A DNA stretch of 64,000 nucleotides from Streptomyces liliifuscus (GTDB taxonomy: Bacteria; Actinomycetota; Actinomycetes; Streptomycetales; Streptomycetaceae). The translations under genes were made by a program, and so were the position numbers. The first letter of the stretch is position 1; every line of letters starts with the position of its first letter. The stretch lies in the NCBI RefSeq assembly GCF_016598615.1, contig NZ_CP066831.1:6014001-6078000 (forward strand), written 5' to 3'. Under the pieces are notes generated by a model. That model searched no databases, was not told the origin of the DNA, and saw only the letters and a list, made by a program, of their open reading frames with translations. Positions 32,383 through 40,727 of this stretch are shown in pieces.

Positions 32383-33615
32383 TCAGCGGCGGCTCAGCAG
32401 ATAGGCGTCCGGCCCGTACGCGGCGGCGATGTCCTGCGCCGGGATGCCGAGCATCGTGGAGAACGCCGTCACGACCGGCAGATGGGCCGCGCCGGGCTCG
32501 TCCCCGGTGAGGAGGTCCCCGACCGCGTCACGGAGCACGGGGCTGCGGCGCAGCTGATCGACGGCCAGCGCGGCCGTCCGCGCGGTGCCCGGCTCCTGAC
32601 GGCTCAGCAGACGGTAGAGCGCCATCGCCACCCGCCCGGTCGCCGCTCCCGCTCCCGCGTGCTCCCTGGCGTACGCCTCGGCCGAGCCGTGCGCGGCCAG
32701 GCTCAGCGCGTCCTGGATGCCGAGGGTCGTACCGGCCGCGAGGATCGGGTGGATGTGCCCGACCGCGTCGCCGACCAGCGCGATCCTGCCCTCGCCGTAG
32801 TGCACACGGGGGCGAAAACCGGTCGCGGACCACGTCAGCCGGCCCGCCGCGAGGGCATCGGCCAGCGGCCGGCGCAGCACCTCCGGCATCAGCGGCACGA
32901 AATGACGGTGCAGATACGCGTGCAGCGCCGGTGGTCGCGGATGCGTCGGGGGTACGTCGAGGACCACCCGGATCGCGTCGGGAGCGATGGAGTAGATGGC
33001 CACACCGTGCCCGGGCACCTCGCTCGCGACCTGGAACGACTCGTAGACCGGCAGCCCGGGCCCTTCGAGCACGACACCGGCGGAGTGCGACACGACGGTC
33101 TGCGGGGTGTGCCCGAACAGCGCGCGGCGGACGCCGGAGGAGCGGCCGTCCGCCGCCACCACGAGATCGGCGCGCAGCCGCGTCTCCTGCCCGTCCCGGG
33201 TCAGCCGGACCGTGCCGTCCGGTGTCGCCGAGGTGACGCGGGCGCAGGTGAGCACCTCAACGCCGGGCCGTTCCAGGACGCTGTCCCGCAGCGCGTCCAC
33301 CAGCTCCGCGTGGGGCATCGACACGGCCCGCATGCCCCGCCGGTAGGGCACCACGACCGGCTCGTGCCCCTCGTCGGCCAGGTGCATGCTGACGCCCGTA
33401 CCCCGGACGTGACCGCCCTCCGGGAGCGCGAGGCCCCAGCGCAGCAGCACATCGGCAGCGGTCGGATGCAGCCATTCCACGGCGAACGGCGAGGCGGGCC
33501 CCCGCTCCATGCGCTCGACCACCACGACCCGGGCACCGCGGTCGGCCAACGCGTGCGCGGCGGCGCAGCCGACCGGGCCGGCCCCCACGACGATCGCGTC
33601 CACGGAATCGCTCAT
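32383..33615 (-). CDS. FAD-dependent monooxygenase (PHBH/UbiH class)
   Basis: 410 residues. Rossmann motif VVGAGPVGCAAAHALADRGA at the N-terminus, DG motif region VVAADGRSSGVRRAL and GD motif GRIALVGDAVGHIHPILAAG. These define single-component flavin hydroxylases such as PHBH, UbiH and squalene epoxidase relatives. The ATG at 33615 gives the flavin motif at residue 9; the longer ORF is noncoding in character. It diverges from the prenyl synthase fusion gene, so it may oxidise the product of that enzyme; this is inference. Confidence 0.88.
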   Translation of the reverse strand: MSDSVDAIVVGAGPVGCAAAHALADRGARVVVVERMERGPASPFAVEWLHPTAADVLLRWGLALPEGGHVRGTGVSMHLADEGHEPVVVPYRRGMRAVSMPHAELVDALRDSVLERPGVEVLTCARVTSATPDGTVRLTRDGQETRLRADLVVAADGRSSGVRRALFGHTPQTVVSHSAGVVLEGPGLPVYESFQVASEVPGHGVAIYSIAPDAIRVVLDVPPTHPRPPALHAYLHRHFVPLMPEVLRRPLADALAAGRLTWSATGFRPRVHYGEGRIALVGDAVGHIHPILAAGTTLGIQDALSLAAHGSAEAYAREHAGAGAATGRVAMALYRLLSRQEPGTARTAALAVDQLRRSPVLRDAVGDLLTGDEPGAAHLPVVTAFSTMLGIPAQDIAAAYGPDAYLLSRR

Positions 33616-33948
33616 GCCTGGCTCACATCCCGGGCTGGCGCCCTGTGTTGACGGTGCGTCACTGTTGGTGACCGATCGCCTACGGAACCTAACCCATGTC
33701 CGTTCCCCGCCCCGGCGGCGTACCACGATCGGGCGAGAAGGTCGCCGAGCCCGCGCGGCGCGGCGACGGGACCGGTAGGAAGGGGGCACCGTCGGGTGGC
33801 GCACCAGGCCGTTCCGAGGGCCGTGCGGGGTCGTTGAGAGAGTGCCGCACCAGGCCGGTCCGTGGGCCGGTCCGGGCCGACGGCGACCGCTTTTCCGACC
33901 TATCGCCAGGCGTGACGTGCGACGTGACGGCTGTGAAAGAAGGGTTCC
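33616..33948. other. Divergent intergenic region of the prenyl/FAD gene pair
   Basis: 333 bp without a credible gene. It holds a TGACGGTGCGTCA palindrome (about 33650-33662) near the monooxygenase start and a CGTGACGTGCGACGTGACG repeat (about 33911-33929) before the fusion gene. Both carry TGACG/CGTCA-like half-sites and could bind one regulator. No clear -35/-10 pair was found. Confidence 0.4.
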
Positions 33949-35805
33949 TTGTCCCCCGTTCTCCCTCAGGCCGCCCCCGACCCTGCGTCAGCCCCCGCCC
34001 CCGACATCGCCGCCGCCTACGCGTCCTGCCGACGGCTGGTGAGGTCCTCCCGCTCCGTCGAGTACTCCGTCATGCAGCTGATGCCGGCCGCGCTGCGCCC
34101 CGCGTGCTGGGCCATGTACGCGGCCGCCGTGACGACCGACGCCCTCGTGGACGACGAGGAGGGCAGCCCGGCCGAGCGCGCCGCGAGACTGCAGGCCTGG
34201 GTGGACGCCCTGCGCGCGGAGCTCTCGGAGACTGGGTCCTCGCCCGTGGGACCGCCTATCGCGGGGCCCTCGCGCGCGGGGCCGTCCCACGGGCCCGGGG
34301 GTGACGGCCAAGGCCGTGCGGATCCGGTCCGCCGCGCGCTCGCGGACACCATCCGAACGTGGCAACTCGACGTCGAGACGTTGACGCCCGTCTTCACCGC
34401 GTTGCGCGAGGACGCCTCGGGCCGCCGCCCCCAGACCTGGCGCGAGTGGAGCCTGCGCACCCAGGCGGAGAACACCCCGTGGGCGATGTGGTGCCTGACT
34501 CTCCTGACCCGGGCCGGAGTTCCGACCACGGTCCGCCAGGAGCACCTGGAGGCCATGCCGGCCTTCCTCGACGGCCTCTATCTCACCGACACCCTCACCG
34601 ATCTGGCGTCCGACCTCGGCCGCGGCATCCTGACGCTCCCGGAGGAGGCCCTCGCGGCTCATGGGGTCTCCGAGGCCGACCTCCTCGCCCGCCGCTGGAC
34701 ACCGCCCGTCGAGGCGCTGATCACCGGCCTGACCGAACAGGCCCACGACTGGCTGGAACAGCCCGCGCTGCAGCGGGGGGTGCACCCGGGGATGGCCGTC
34801 CTGCTCCGCACCTCCACCGATCTGTTCCGGGCCCGCGTCCGCACCGCCCGACGGCTCGGCCCCGCGCTGCTGCACCGCACCGCCGAACTGTCCCCGGCCG
34901 TACGGCTGCGGCTGCTCGCCCCGGCCCGCGTCCGTGCCGTACGAGCCTGGCGGCGGGCCGCGCTGGCGCAGCCGGCCGAGCCCGTGGTGGCCCTGCCCGA
35001 GCCCAGGCGCGAGGCCGACGCGGCGTTCCTCCCGCCGGTGCCGCCCCGCCCCCACCCGAGCGGAGAGTGCGCGCCGGACATCCCCGCGGAGCGGCTGCCC
35101 CGGCATGTGGGCGTCATCATGGACGGCAACGGCCGCTGGGCCGCACAGCAGGGACTGCCCCGCAGCGAGGGCCACCGCGTCGGCTCGGACGCCACCCGCG
35201 ATGTCGTCCACGGGGCGCTGGAGCTCGGGCTGAGCCATCTGACGCTGTACGCGTTCTCCACCGAGAACTGGCGGCGCGACGCGAGCGAGGTCGCCCGGCT
35301 GTTCCGCACGATGCACGACACCCTGCGCGACTCGGACCTGCGTTCCCTCGACGTCCGGCTGCGCTGGGCGGGCAGTCCCGAGGGGCTCCCGGTGGACCTG
35401 GCCGACGCGCTCAGGCAGAGCGCGCGCGACAGCCGTCACAGGACCGGGCTGACGCTCACGCTGTGTGTCAACTACGGCGGCCGTGCCGAACTCGTCCAGG
35501 CCGCGGCGGGACTGGCCCGCGCCGCAGCGGCGGGCGAGCTGGACCCGGACCACATCGACGAACGTCTCCTCGCCGCCCATCTGCCGCACCCCCACCTTCC
35601 GGAGGTCGACCTGTTGTGGCGCACCGGCGGTGAACACCGGATCTCCAACTTCCTTCCCTGGCACCTCAGTTACAGCGAGCTCCACTTCACCGACACGCTG
35701 TGGCCCGAGGTCGACCGCCGGGACCTGTGGCGGGCGGTCAGCACGTACACGCAGCGCAGGCGACGGCACGGGGCCGCGCCGGTCGTGGAGGGCACGCGGG
35801 TCTGA
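33949..35805 (+). CDS. Fusion: squalene/phytoene synthase-like domain + cis-prenyltransferase
   Basis: 618 residues. Residues about 20-330 resemble head-to-head prenyl synthases: first Asp motif DALVD (64-68, in TTDALVDDEEG) and second DLASD (218-222), followed by the family-like LTLPEEALAAHGVSEADLLA. Residues about 380-610 are a complete UppS-type cis-prenyltransferase: HVGVIMDGNGRWA (Asp392), FSTENW (436-441) and DLLWRTGGEHRISNFLPW (Arg558, Arg564). Both halves keep their metal-binding residues. The start is a TTG at 33949 behind AAGGG. A single protein could extend allylic diphosphates in cis and condense them. Usual cell-wall UppS is only about 250 residues, so this is a separate enzyme. 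Confidence 0.9.
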   Translation: MSPVLPQAAPDPASAPAPDIAAAYASCRRLVRSSRSVEYSVMQLMPAALRPACWAMYAAAVTTDALVDDEEGSPAERAARLQAWVDALRAELSETGSSPVGPPIAGPSRAGPSHGPGGDGQGRADPVRRALADTIRTWQLDVETLTPVFTALREDASGRRPQTWREWSLRTQAENTPWAMWCLTLLTRAGVPTTVRQEHLEAMPAFLDGLYLTDTLTDLASDLGRGILTLPEEALAAHGVSEADLLARRWTPPVEALITGLTEQAHDWLEQPALQRGVHPGMAVLLRTSTDLFRARVRTARRLGPALLHRTAELSPAVRLRLLAPARVRAVRAWRRAALAQPAEPVVALPEPRREADAAFLPPVPPRPHPSGECAPDIPAERLPRHVGVIMDGNGRWAAQQGLPRSEGHRVGSDATRDVVHGALELGLSHLTLYAFSTENWRRDASEVARLFRTMHDTLRDSDLRSLDVRLRWAGSPEGLPVDLADALRQSARDSRHRTGLTLTLCVNYGGRAELVQAAAGLARAAAAGELDPDHIDERLLAAHLPHPHLPEVDLLWRTGGEHRISNFLPWHLSYSELHFTDTLWPEVDRRDLWRAVSTYTQRRRRHGAAPVVEGTRV

Positions 35806-35860
35806 AGCCCGGCATTCCGCCCGGGGTTCCGGAATTCCGCCCGGAGTCGGCTCCTATTGA

Positions 35861-35875
35861 GGACAGAAGCTGTCC
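35861..35875. promoter_or_regulatory. GGACAG-AAG-CTGTCC palindrome before dinB-like gene
   Basis: A perfect 6-3-6 inverted repeat 63 bp before the start of the DinB-like gene. Two copies of ATTCCGCCCGG lie just upstream (about 35814-35845). An operator is possible; the regulator is unknown. Confidence 0.4.
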
Positions 35876-35937
35876 GCAAGGGTCCGTAACTTGGTCGGTG
35901 TCAGCAGGCAAGAGGTCCCGATGAGAGGCGGCCACTC

Positions 35938-36486
35938 ATGGTCATGCACGTGCACGCGGAGGCCCACGGCGACGAGCGCGGGGCGCTGCTCGCCTTCCTG
36001 GACGAGCAGCGCGGGGGTATCCGCCGGACGTTGCTCGGCCTGACCGACGAGCAGGCCGCGACCCGCCCGAGCGCCAGCGAACTCTCGCTCTCCGGGTTGC
36101 TCAAGCATGTCGCCGAGACCGAGCAGGGCTGGCTGTCGCGGGCCCGGCAGGTGGCGCCCGAAATCCAGCGCTCCGAGGAGAACTGGGGCGACAGCTTCCG
36201 GCTCGTCGGCGACGAGACCGTCGAGTCGATGCTCGGCCACTGGGACAAGGTCGCCGGGCAGACCGAGGACTTCATCCGTTCCGTGCCCAGCCTGAACGAC
36301 ACGTTCCCGCTGCCCGACGAGCCCTGGTTCCCGGACGACGAGGCCGTGTCGATGCGCTGGCTGATGCTCCGCCTGATCGCGGAGATGGCCCGGCACGCCG
36401 GCCACGCCGACGTCATCCGCGAGTCCCTGGACGGTAAGACCGCCTTCGAGTTGGTCGCGCAGGAGCAGGGAGCCTCCTGGGGGTGA
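35938..36486 (+). CDS. DinB/DUF664 family protein
   Basis: 182 residues. Four-helix DinB fold: GLTDEQAATRPSASELSLSGLLKHVAETEQGWL carries the first metal His, and AEMARHAGHADVIRE carries the H-x3-H-like pair that completes the site. Members are metal-binding thiol transferases or unknown enzymes, many mycothiol-linked in actinobacteria; the activity here cannot be read. AGAGG lies 9 nt before the ATG. The PadR gene follows 66 bp downstream. Confidence 0.88.
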   Translation: MVMHVHAEAHGDERGALLAFLDEQRGGIRRTLLGLTDEQAATRPSASELSLSGLLKHVAETEQGWLSRARQVAPEIQRSEENWGDSFRLVGDETVESMLGHWDKVAGQTEDFIRSVPSLNDTFPLPDEPWFPDDEAVSMRWLMLRLIAEMARHAGHADVIRESLDGKTAFELVAQEQGASWG

Positions 36487-36552
36487 GCCCTGGAGGTCTT
36501 CTGGAGGTGAGGTGCCGCCCGGCGCCGGGGAGACGGGCCATACGCTGGCTCC

Positions 36553-37194
36553 ATGTCTGCGATCCGTCTCCTCGTGCTCGGCGCAGTGCGCCAGCACGGC
36601 CGGGCCCACGGCTACCAGGTGCGCAACGACCTGGAGTACTGGGGCGCGCACGAGTGGTCCAACGCCAAGCCGGGCTCGATCTACCACGCGCTCAAGCAGA
36701 TGGCGAAGCAGGGACTGCTGATCGCCCACGAGATCGCGCCCTCCACGGCCGGCGGCCCGCCGCGCACGGAGTACGAGATCACGGAGGCGGGCACCGGGGA
36801 GTACCTCACGCTGCTGCGCCACTACCTCACCGCGTACGACCAGAAGCCGGACGTGCTCACCGCCGCACTCGGGTTCATGGTCGACCTGGACCGCGAGGAG
36901 GTCCTCGAACTGCTGGAGGAGCGGGTGCGCGCCATCGAGGAGTGGCGCAAGGGCGTGACCGAGTACTACACGCCCGAGGAAGGCCCCGAACAACTGGGCC
37001 ACATCGGCGAGATCATGAACTTCTGGGTCACCTCCGCGGACACCGGCGCCCAGTGGACCCGCGGCCTGATCGAGCGGATCAGGGGCGGCGCGTACGTCTT
37101 CTCCGGCGAGGGGGATCCGTTCGTGGGGGTGCTGGCGGACGACGAAGAGAACCCGTATGCGACGGGGAAGCCTCATCCGGGGGACGCGGGCTGA
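36553..37194 (+). CDS. PadR family transcriptional regulator
   Basis: 213 residues. N-terminal winged helix of PadR (LLVLGAVRQHGRAHGYQVRNDLE, KPGSIYHALKQMAKQGLL, PPRTEYEITEAG) and a longer C-terminal helical region that mediates dimerisation. A TACGCT -10 (36541-36546) ends 6 nt before the ATG and there is no Shine-Dalgarno sequence, so the mRNA is probably leaderless. It lies just upstream of a DrrAB-type exporter whose promoter carries two matching dyads, so it is the likely repressor. Confidence 0.93.
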   Translation: MSAIRLLVLGAVRQHGRAHGYQVRNDLEYWGAHEWSNAKPGSIYHALKQMAKQGLLIAHEIAPSTAGGPPRTEYEITEAGTGEYLTLLRHYLTAYDQKPDVLTAALGFMVDLDREEVLELLEERVRAIEEWRKGVTEYYTPEEGPEQLGHIGEIMNFWVTSADTGAQWTRGLIERIRGGAYVFSGEGDPFVGVLADDEENPYATGKPHPGDAG

Positions 37195-37257
37195 GCGCAT
37201 TCGGGGACGCGCGCTCGGTGAAGGCACGCGTGCTCGGCAGGCTCGGAGAATTTTCGC

Positions 37258-37326
37258 TAATCAAGTTTGACTAAGCGCCCGGACGGGCATACGGTTCACC
37301 GGCACGCTGGTAGTCAAGTTTGATTA
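37258..37326 (+). promoter_or_regulatory. Exporter promoter with two PadR-type operators
   Basis: TAATCAAGTTTGACTA (37258-37273) and TAGTCAAGTTTGATTA (37311-37326) are 7-2-7 dyads with one mismatch each, 53 bp apart. Between them is a promoter: TTGACT (37267-37272), 17 nt, TACGGT (37290-37295). The first operator overlaps the -35; the second lies just past the start point. This arrangement favours repression by a bound dimer pair. Confidence 0.85.
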
Positions 37327-37347
37327 CTCGAAGGTGAAGGGAGCCCG

Positions 37348-38292
37348 ATGACCGACGTGATCGTCGTCGAGGGCGTACGGAAGAGGTACGGAGACAAGCA
37401 CGCGCTGGACGGGCTCGACCTGAGCGTCGGGCGCGGCACGGTGCACGGAGTGCTCGGGCCGAACGGCGCGGGCAAGACGACCCTGGTCCGCATCCTGGCC
37501 ACCCTGCTGCGGCCCGACGAGGGCCGCGTCGAGGTGGCGGGGCACGACGTGAGGACCGACGCACACGAGGTGCGCTTCCGCATCGGACTGCTCGGCCAGC
37601 ACGCGGCGCTCGACGAGGAGCTCGGCGGACGGCAGAACCTGGAGATGTTCGGCCGTCTCTACCACCTGGGTGCCCGCCGCGCGCGCGTGCGGGCCGACGA
37701 GCTCCTGGAGCGGTTCGGCCTGGGGGACACGGGCCGCAAGGCGGTCAAGCAGTACAGCGGAGGCATGCGGCGCCGGCTCGACCTCGCCGCCTCGCTCATC
37801 ACCGAACCGGAGGTGCTCTTCCTGGACGAGCCGACGACGGGCCTGGACCCGCGAGGACGCGCGGAGGTGTGGAACGCGGTGCGCTCCCTGGTCGGCGGCG
37901 GCACGACCGTGCTGCTCACCACGCAGTACCTGGAGGAGGCGGACCAGCTCGCCGACCGCATCTCGGTCATCGACCGGGGTCAGGTCATCGCGGACGGCAC
38001 GGCGGACGAGCTGAAGGCGAAGACGGGCGGCGACCGGATCGACGTCGTCCTGCACGACGCGGGCCAACTGGGCGCCGCCGTGGCCCTGTTGCCGTTCGAC
38101 AAGGCCACCCTCTCCGTGGACGCCGACCGGCGCCTGCTCAGCGCCCCGGTCACCGACCGCATGACGGCCCTCGCCGGGGCCGTACGCGCCCTGGAGGAGG
38201 CCGGGATAGAGGCCGAGGACATCGCACTGCGCCGGCCGACCCTGGACGAGGTCTTCCTGCATCTGACCGGCAAGACCGAGGAGGCCGCGTGA
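37348..38292 (+). CDS. ABC exporter ATP-binding protein (DrrA type)
   Basis: 314 residues. Walker A GPNGAGKTT, Q-loop LLGQHAALDEEL, signature YSGGMRRRLDLA, Walker B VLFLDEPTTGLDP and H-loop LLTTQYLEEAD; a DrrA-like C-terminal regulatory domain follows. This family exports drugs such as daunorubicin. The stop overlaps the permease start by GTGA. AGGGAG lies a few bases before the ATG. Confidence 0.95.
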   Translation: MTDVIVVEGVRKRYGDKHALDGLDLSVGRGTVHGVLGPNGAGKTTLVRILATLLRPDEGRVEVAGHDVRTDAHEVRFRIGLLGQHAALDEELGGRQNLEMFGRLYHLGARRARVRADELLERFGLGDTGRKAVKQYSGGMRRRLDLAASLITEPEVLFLDEPTTGLDPRGRAEVWNAVRSLVGGGTTVLLTTQYLEEADQLADRISVIDRGQVIADGTADELKAKTGGDRIDVVLHDAGQLGAAVALLPFDKATLSVDADRRLLSAPVTDRMTALAGAVRALEEAGIEAEDIALRRPTLDEVFLHLTGKTEEAA

Positions 38293-39080
38293 GTACGTCG
38301 TTGAGCTGGGCCGTCACCGACTCCTGGACCATGACCCGACGCGAACTCGCCCACTGGGCACGGCAGCCCTTCCAGGTCTTCGTGGGGCTGGCGTTCCCCG
38401 TGATGCTCCTGCTGATGTTCGGCTATCTGATGGGCGGCGGCAGCGGCATCTCGGGCGACTACCGCGAGTACCTGGTACCGGGCATGTTCGCGCTGACCAT
38501 GGCCTTCGGCCTCGACGCCACCATGGTCGCGGTCACCCAGGACCTCAACAAGGGAGTGATCGACCGGTTCCGGTCGATGCCGATGACCGTCGGCGCCGTC
38601 CTCGTGGGCCGTTCGGCCGCGGACATGCTGCAGTCGGCCCTCTCCCTGGTGGTCCTCGTCGGCGTCGGGCTCGCGGTCGGCTGGACCTGGCACGGCTCGT
38701 TCGCGGCCTTCCTGGGCGCGCTCGGCCTGCTGCTCCTGCTGCGGTTCGCGATGCTGTGGATAGGCATCCACCTGGCGATGGTGGCGGGCAAGCCGGAACT
38801 CGTGGTCACCGTGCAGATCCTGGTCTGGCCGGTGAGCTTCCTGTCCAACGCCTTCGCCACTCCCGAGTCCATGCCGGGCTGGCTGGGGGCGACCGTCGAG
38901 TGGAACCCCATGTCCGCGACGGCCACGGCGGTACGTGACCTGTTCGGCAACGAAGGCGGCGCGGTGAGCACGTCCTGGGCGGCGGAACACGCCCAACTCC
39001 TGGCGGTGCTCTGGCCGCTCGCCCTGATCGCGGTGTTCTTCCCGCTGGCGGTACGGAGGTTCGGGGCGCTGAGCAAGTAG
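38289..39080 (+). CDS. ABC-2 type exporter permease (DrrB type)
   Basis: 263 residues from a GTG overlapping the ATPase gene. Six hydrophobic segments (about 28-50, 60-80, 110-135, 145-165, 175-195, 230-250) and the ABC-2 features LAFPVMLLLMFGYL, YLVPGMFALTMAFG and the NPMSATATAVRDLF loop. It forms the membrane part of the exporter with the preceding ATPase. Substrate unknown. Confidence 0.94.
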   Translation: MSTSLSWAVTDSWTMTRRELAHWARQPFQVFVGLAFPVMLLLMFGYLMGGGSGISGDYREYLVPGMFALTMAFGLDATMVAVTQDLNKGVIDRFRSMPMTVGAVLVGRSAADMLQSALSLVVLVGVGLAVGWTWHGSFAAFLGALGLLLLLRFAMLWIGIHLAMVAGKPELVVTVQILVWPVSFLSNAFATPESMPGWLGATVEWNPMSATATAVRDLFGNEGGAVSTSWAAEHAQLLAVLWPLALIAVFFPLAVRRFGALSK

Positions 39081-39160
39081 GGGGTCCGGGCGGGGACCGG
39101 TACGGGGTGGTGGCTGCCGGGGCGGGCTGGGCGTGGGTACGGGCCGGGCGTTGGTACGGG

Positions 39161-39211
39161 CCAGGCCTCGGTTCGTGCCAGGCCTCGGTTCGTGCCAGGC
39201 CTCGGTACGGG
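39161..39211 (+). repeat. 17-bp tandem repeat, three copies
   Basis: CCAGGCCTCGGTTCGTG at 39161 and 39178, with a third diverged copy at 39195. It lies in the 274-bp gap between the permease and BNR lipoprotein genes; no other feature is evident in the gap. Confidence 0.85.
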
Positions 39212-39354
39212 TCGGTCCAGGCGCGGGTCGGTCACCCCCGCGGCGAAGTCGCCGGGACGAAGTGGGAACCCGATCGCGGCGAGCGGTGTACCAGAAGCAG
39301 ACGCTGCGCGAGGAGCGCGGCGGGGCATCGGTTCGTCGCTGATCGGGGGATTCC

Positions 39355-40629
39355 ATGGGGTGGTCGGGGCTGAGGAGGAGGGCCGCCGCGGTTCTGGCCG
39401 CGGTGCTCGGGGTGTCGGCGTTGCTGGGGGCGTGCGCCGAGGCCGAGCCGCGAGGGGGCGGTGCGGCGGGGGCCGCGAGGTCTTCGCCCGCCGGGGCCTC
39501 GTCAGCCGGGTCCTCGGGCGCCGCGGCCGATCCGGCGGGATCCGGGGTGACGCCTCCCCGGATCCCGTCGGCACCCGGGCTGCCCGGCAGTCCGTCGGGC
39601 GTCGACTTCGCGGCGGACGGCAGCGGCTTCGCGCTCTTCGCGCAGTGCGGGGAGAAGCGCTGCCGGCAGAGCGTGGCCGTGCTGGACAGAGGAGCGGACG
39701 CCTGGCGCCCGGTGCGCTCGCCGCTGCCGGACGTGACGGGCGATCTCGGAATCACGGTGGGGCTCACCGGACTGGGCCCAGGCCGCGCGCTGATCACCGA
39801 GGGCGTCTGGCCGCCGACGTACCGGACCTGGTTCACGGCCGACGGCGGCCGCACCTGGCGGACGGGCTCGGAGAAACCCTCGGGGACGATCCCGGTGGTG
39901 CCCGAGGGAGGCGCTCTGGTCCGGGACTGCGTGAAGGTGCTGGACGACAACAGCTACTGCGAGCGGTCCCGACTGCTCGTCGTTCTGCCGGACACGGGTG
40001 AGTTCCGCGTGCTGGCCACGCAGCCGCCGCTGGAAGGGGTGGTGAGCCCGGCGGGGGAGGTCACCCTCACGGCCGGAACCGTGAACCCGCCGGAGGGGCC
40101 GGACGTGCTCTTCGCCGCGGCCGACGACCCGCGGACGGGCAGGCCCGTGCTCGCCGCCAGTGAGGACCGGGGACGCACGTGGAGGAGGGCCCCGCTCCCG
40201 GGCGCCGACCGGGCGTCACATGTGCGCGTGACAGAGGCGGACGGCACGCTGTATGCCCTGGAGACGGGCCAGTTGCCTGAGGACGACACCGTGAAGAACG
40301 GCCTGCGGGCCATCCACCGCAGCACCGACGCCGGCCACACCTGGCAGCGCGTCTGGAGGCACCGCAAGGGCGCGGAGCCCCGCTCCAGCCTCGGTGACCT
40401 GGTGGTCGCCGCCGACGGCAGCCTCACCGTCCACGGCGAGGACGGCGTCTGGCGCAGTACCGACGGCGGCCGCACCTTCCAGCGGGGCAGCGGCGGGCGA
40501 GGCATCTCGGGCTCCGTCACCGTGACGCCGCTGGGCTACCTGGGGGCCGACAGCTTCGGCGCAGGGACCTTCCGGATATCCGCCGACGGCACCCACTGGC
40601 ACCGGTTCGAACTGGGGGACGGCGACTGA
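39355..40629 (+). CDS. BNR/sialidase-like beta-propeller lipoprotein
   Basis: 424 residues. Type II signal peptide with lipobox LLGAC, then a Gly/Ala/Ser linker and a propeller with four Asp-box motifs (TADGGRTW, SEDRGRTW, STDAGHTW, STDGGRTF). Asp boxes are structural turns seen in sialidases and photosystem assembly factors; no sialidase Arg triad is evident, so enzymatic activity is not implied. Surface-anchored, unknown ligand. Confidence 0.85.
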   Translation: MGWSGLRRRAAAVLAAVLGVSALLGACAEAEPRGGGAAGAARSSPAGASSAGSSGAAADPAGSGVTPPRIPSAPGLPGSPSGVDFAADGSGFALFAQCGEKRCRQSVAVLDRGADAWRPVRSPLPDVTGDLGITVGLTGLGPGRALITEGVWPPTYRTWFTADGGRTWRTGSEKPSGTIPVVPEGGALVRDCVKVLDDNSYCERSRLLVVLPDTGEFRVLATQPPLEGVVSPAGEVTLTAGTVNPPEGPDVLFAAADDPRTGRPVLAASEDRGRTWRRAPLPGADRASHVRVTEADGTLYALETGQLPEDDTVKNGLRAIHRSTDAGHTWQRVWRHRKGAEPRSSLGDLVVAADGSLTVHGEDGVWRSTDGGRTFQRGSGGRGISGSVTVTPLGYLGADSFGAGTFRISADGTHWHRFELGDGD

Positions 40630-40727
40630 CCGGAGGGGGCGGAAGCGACGGAGGTGGGGGCGGCGGTGGCGGCGGAGGCGCTGGCGGGGCCGGTGCCGGA
40701 AGGGACGACCGTGCCGGGAAGGCCCGC

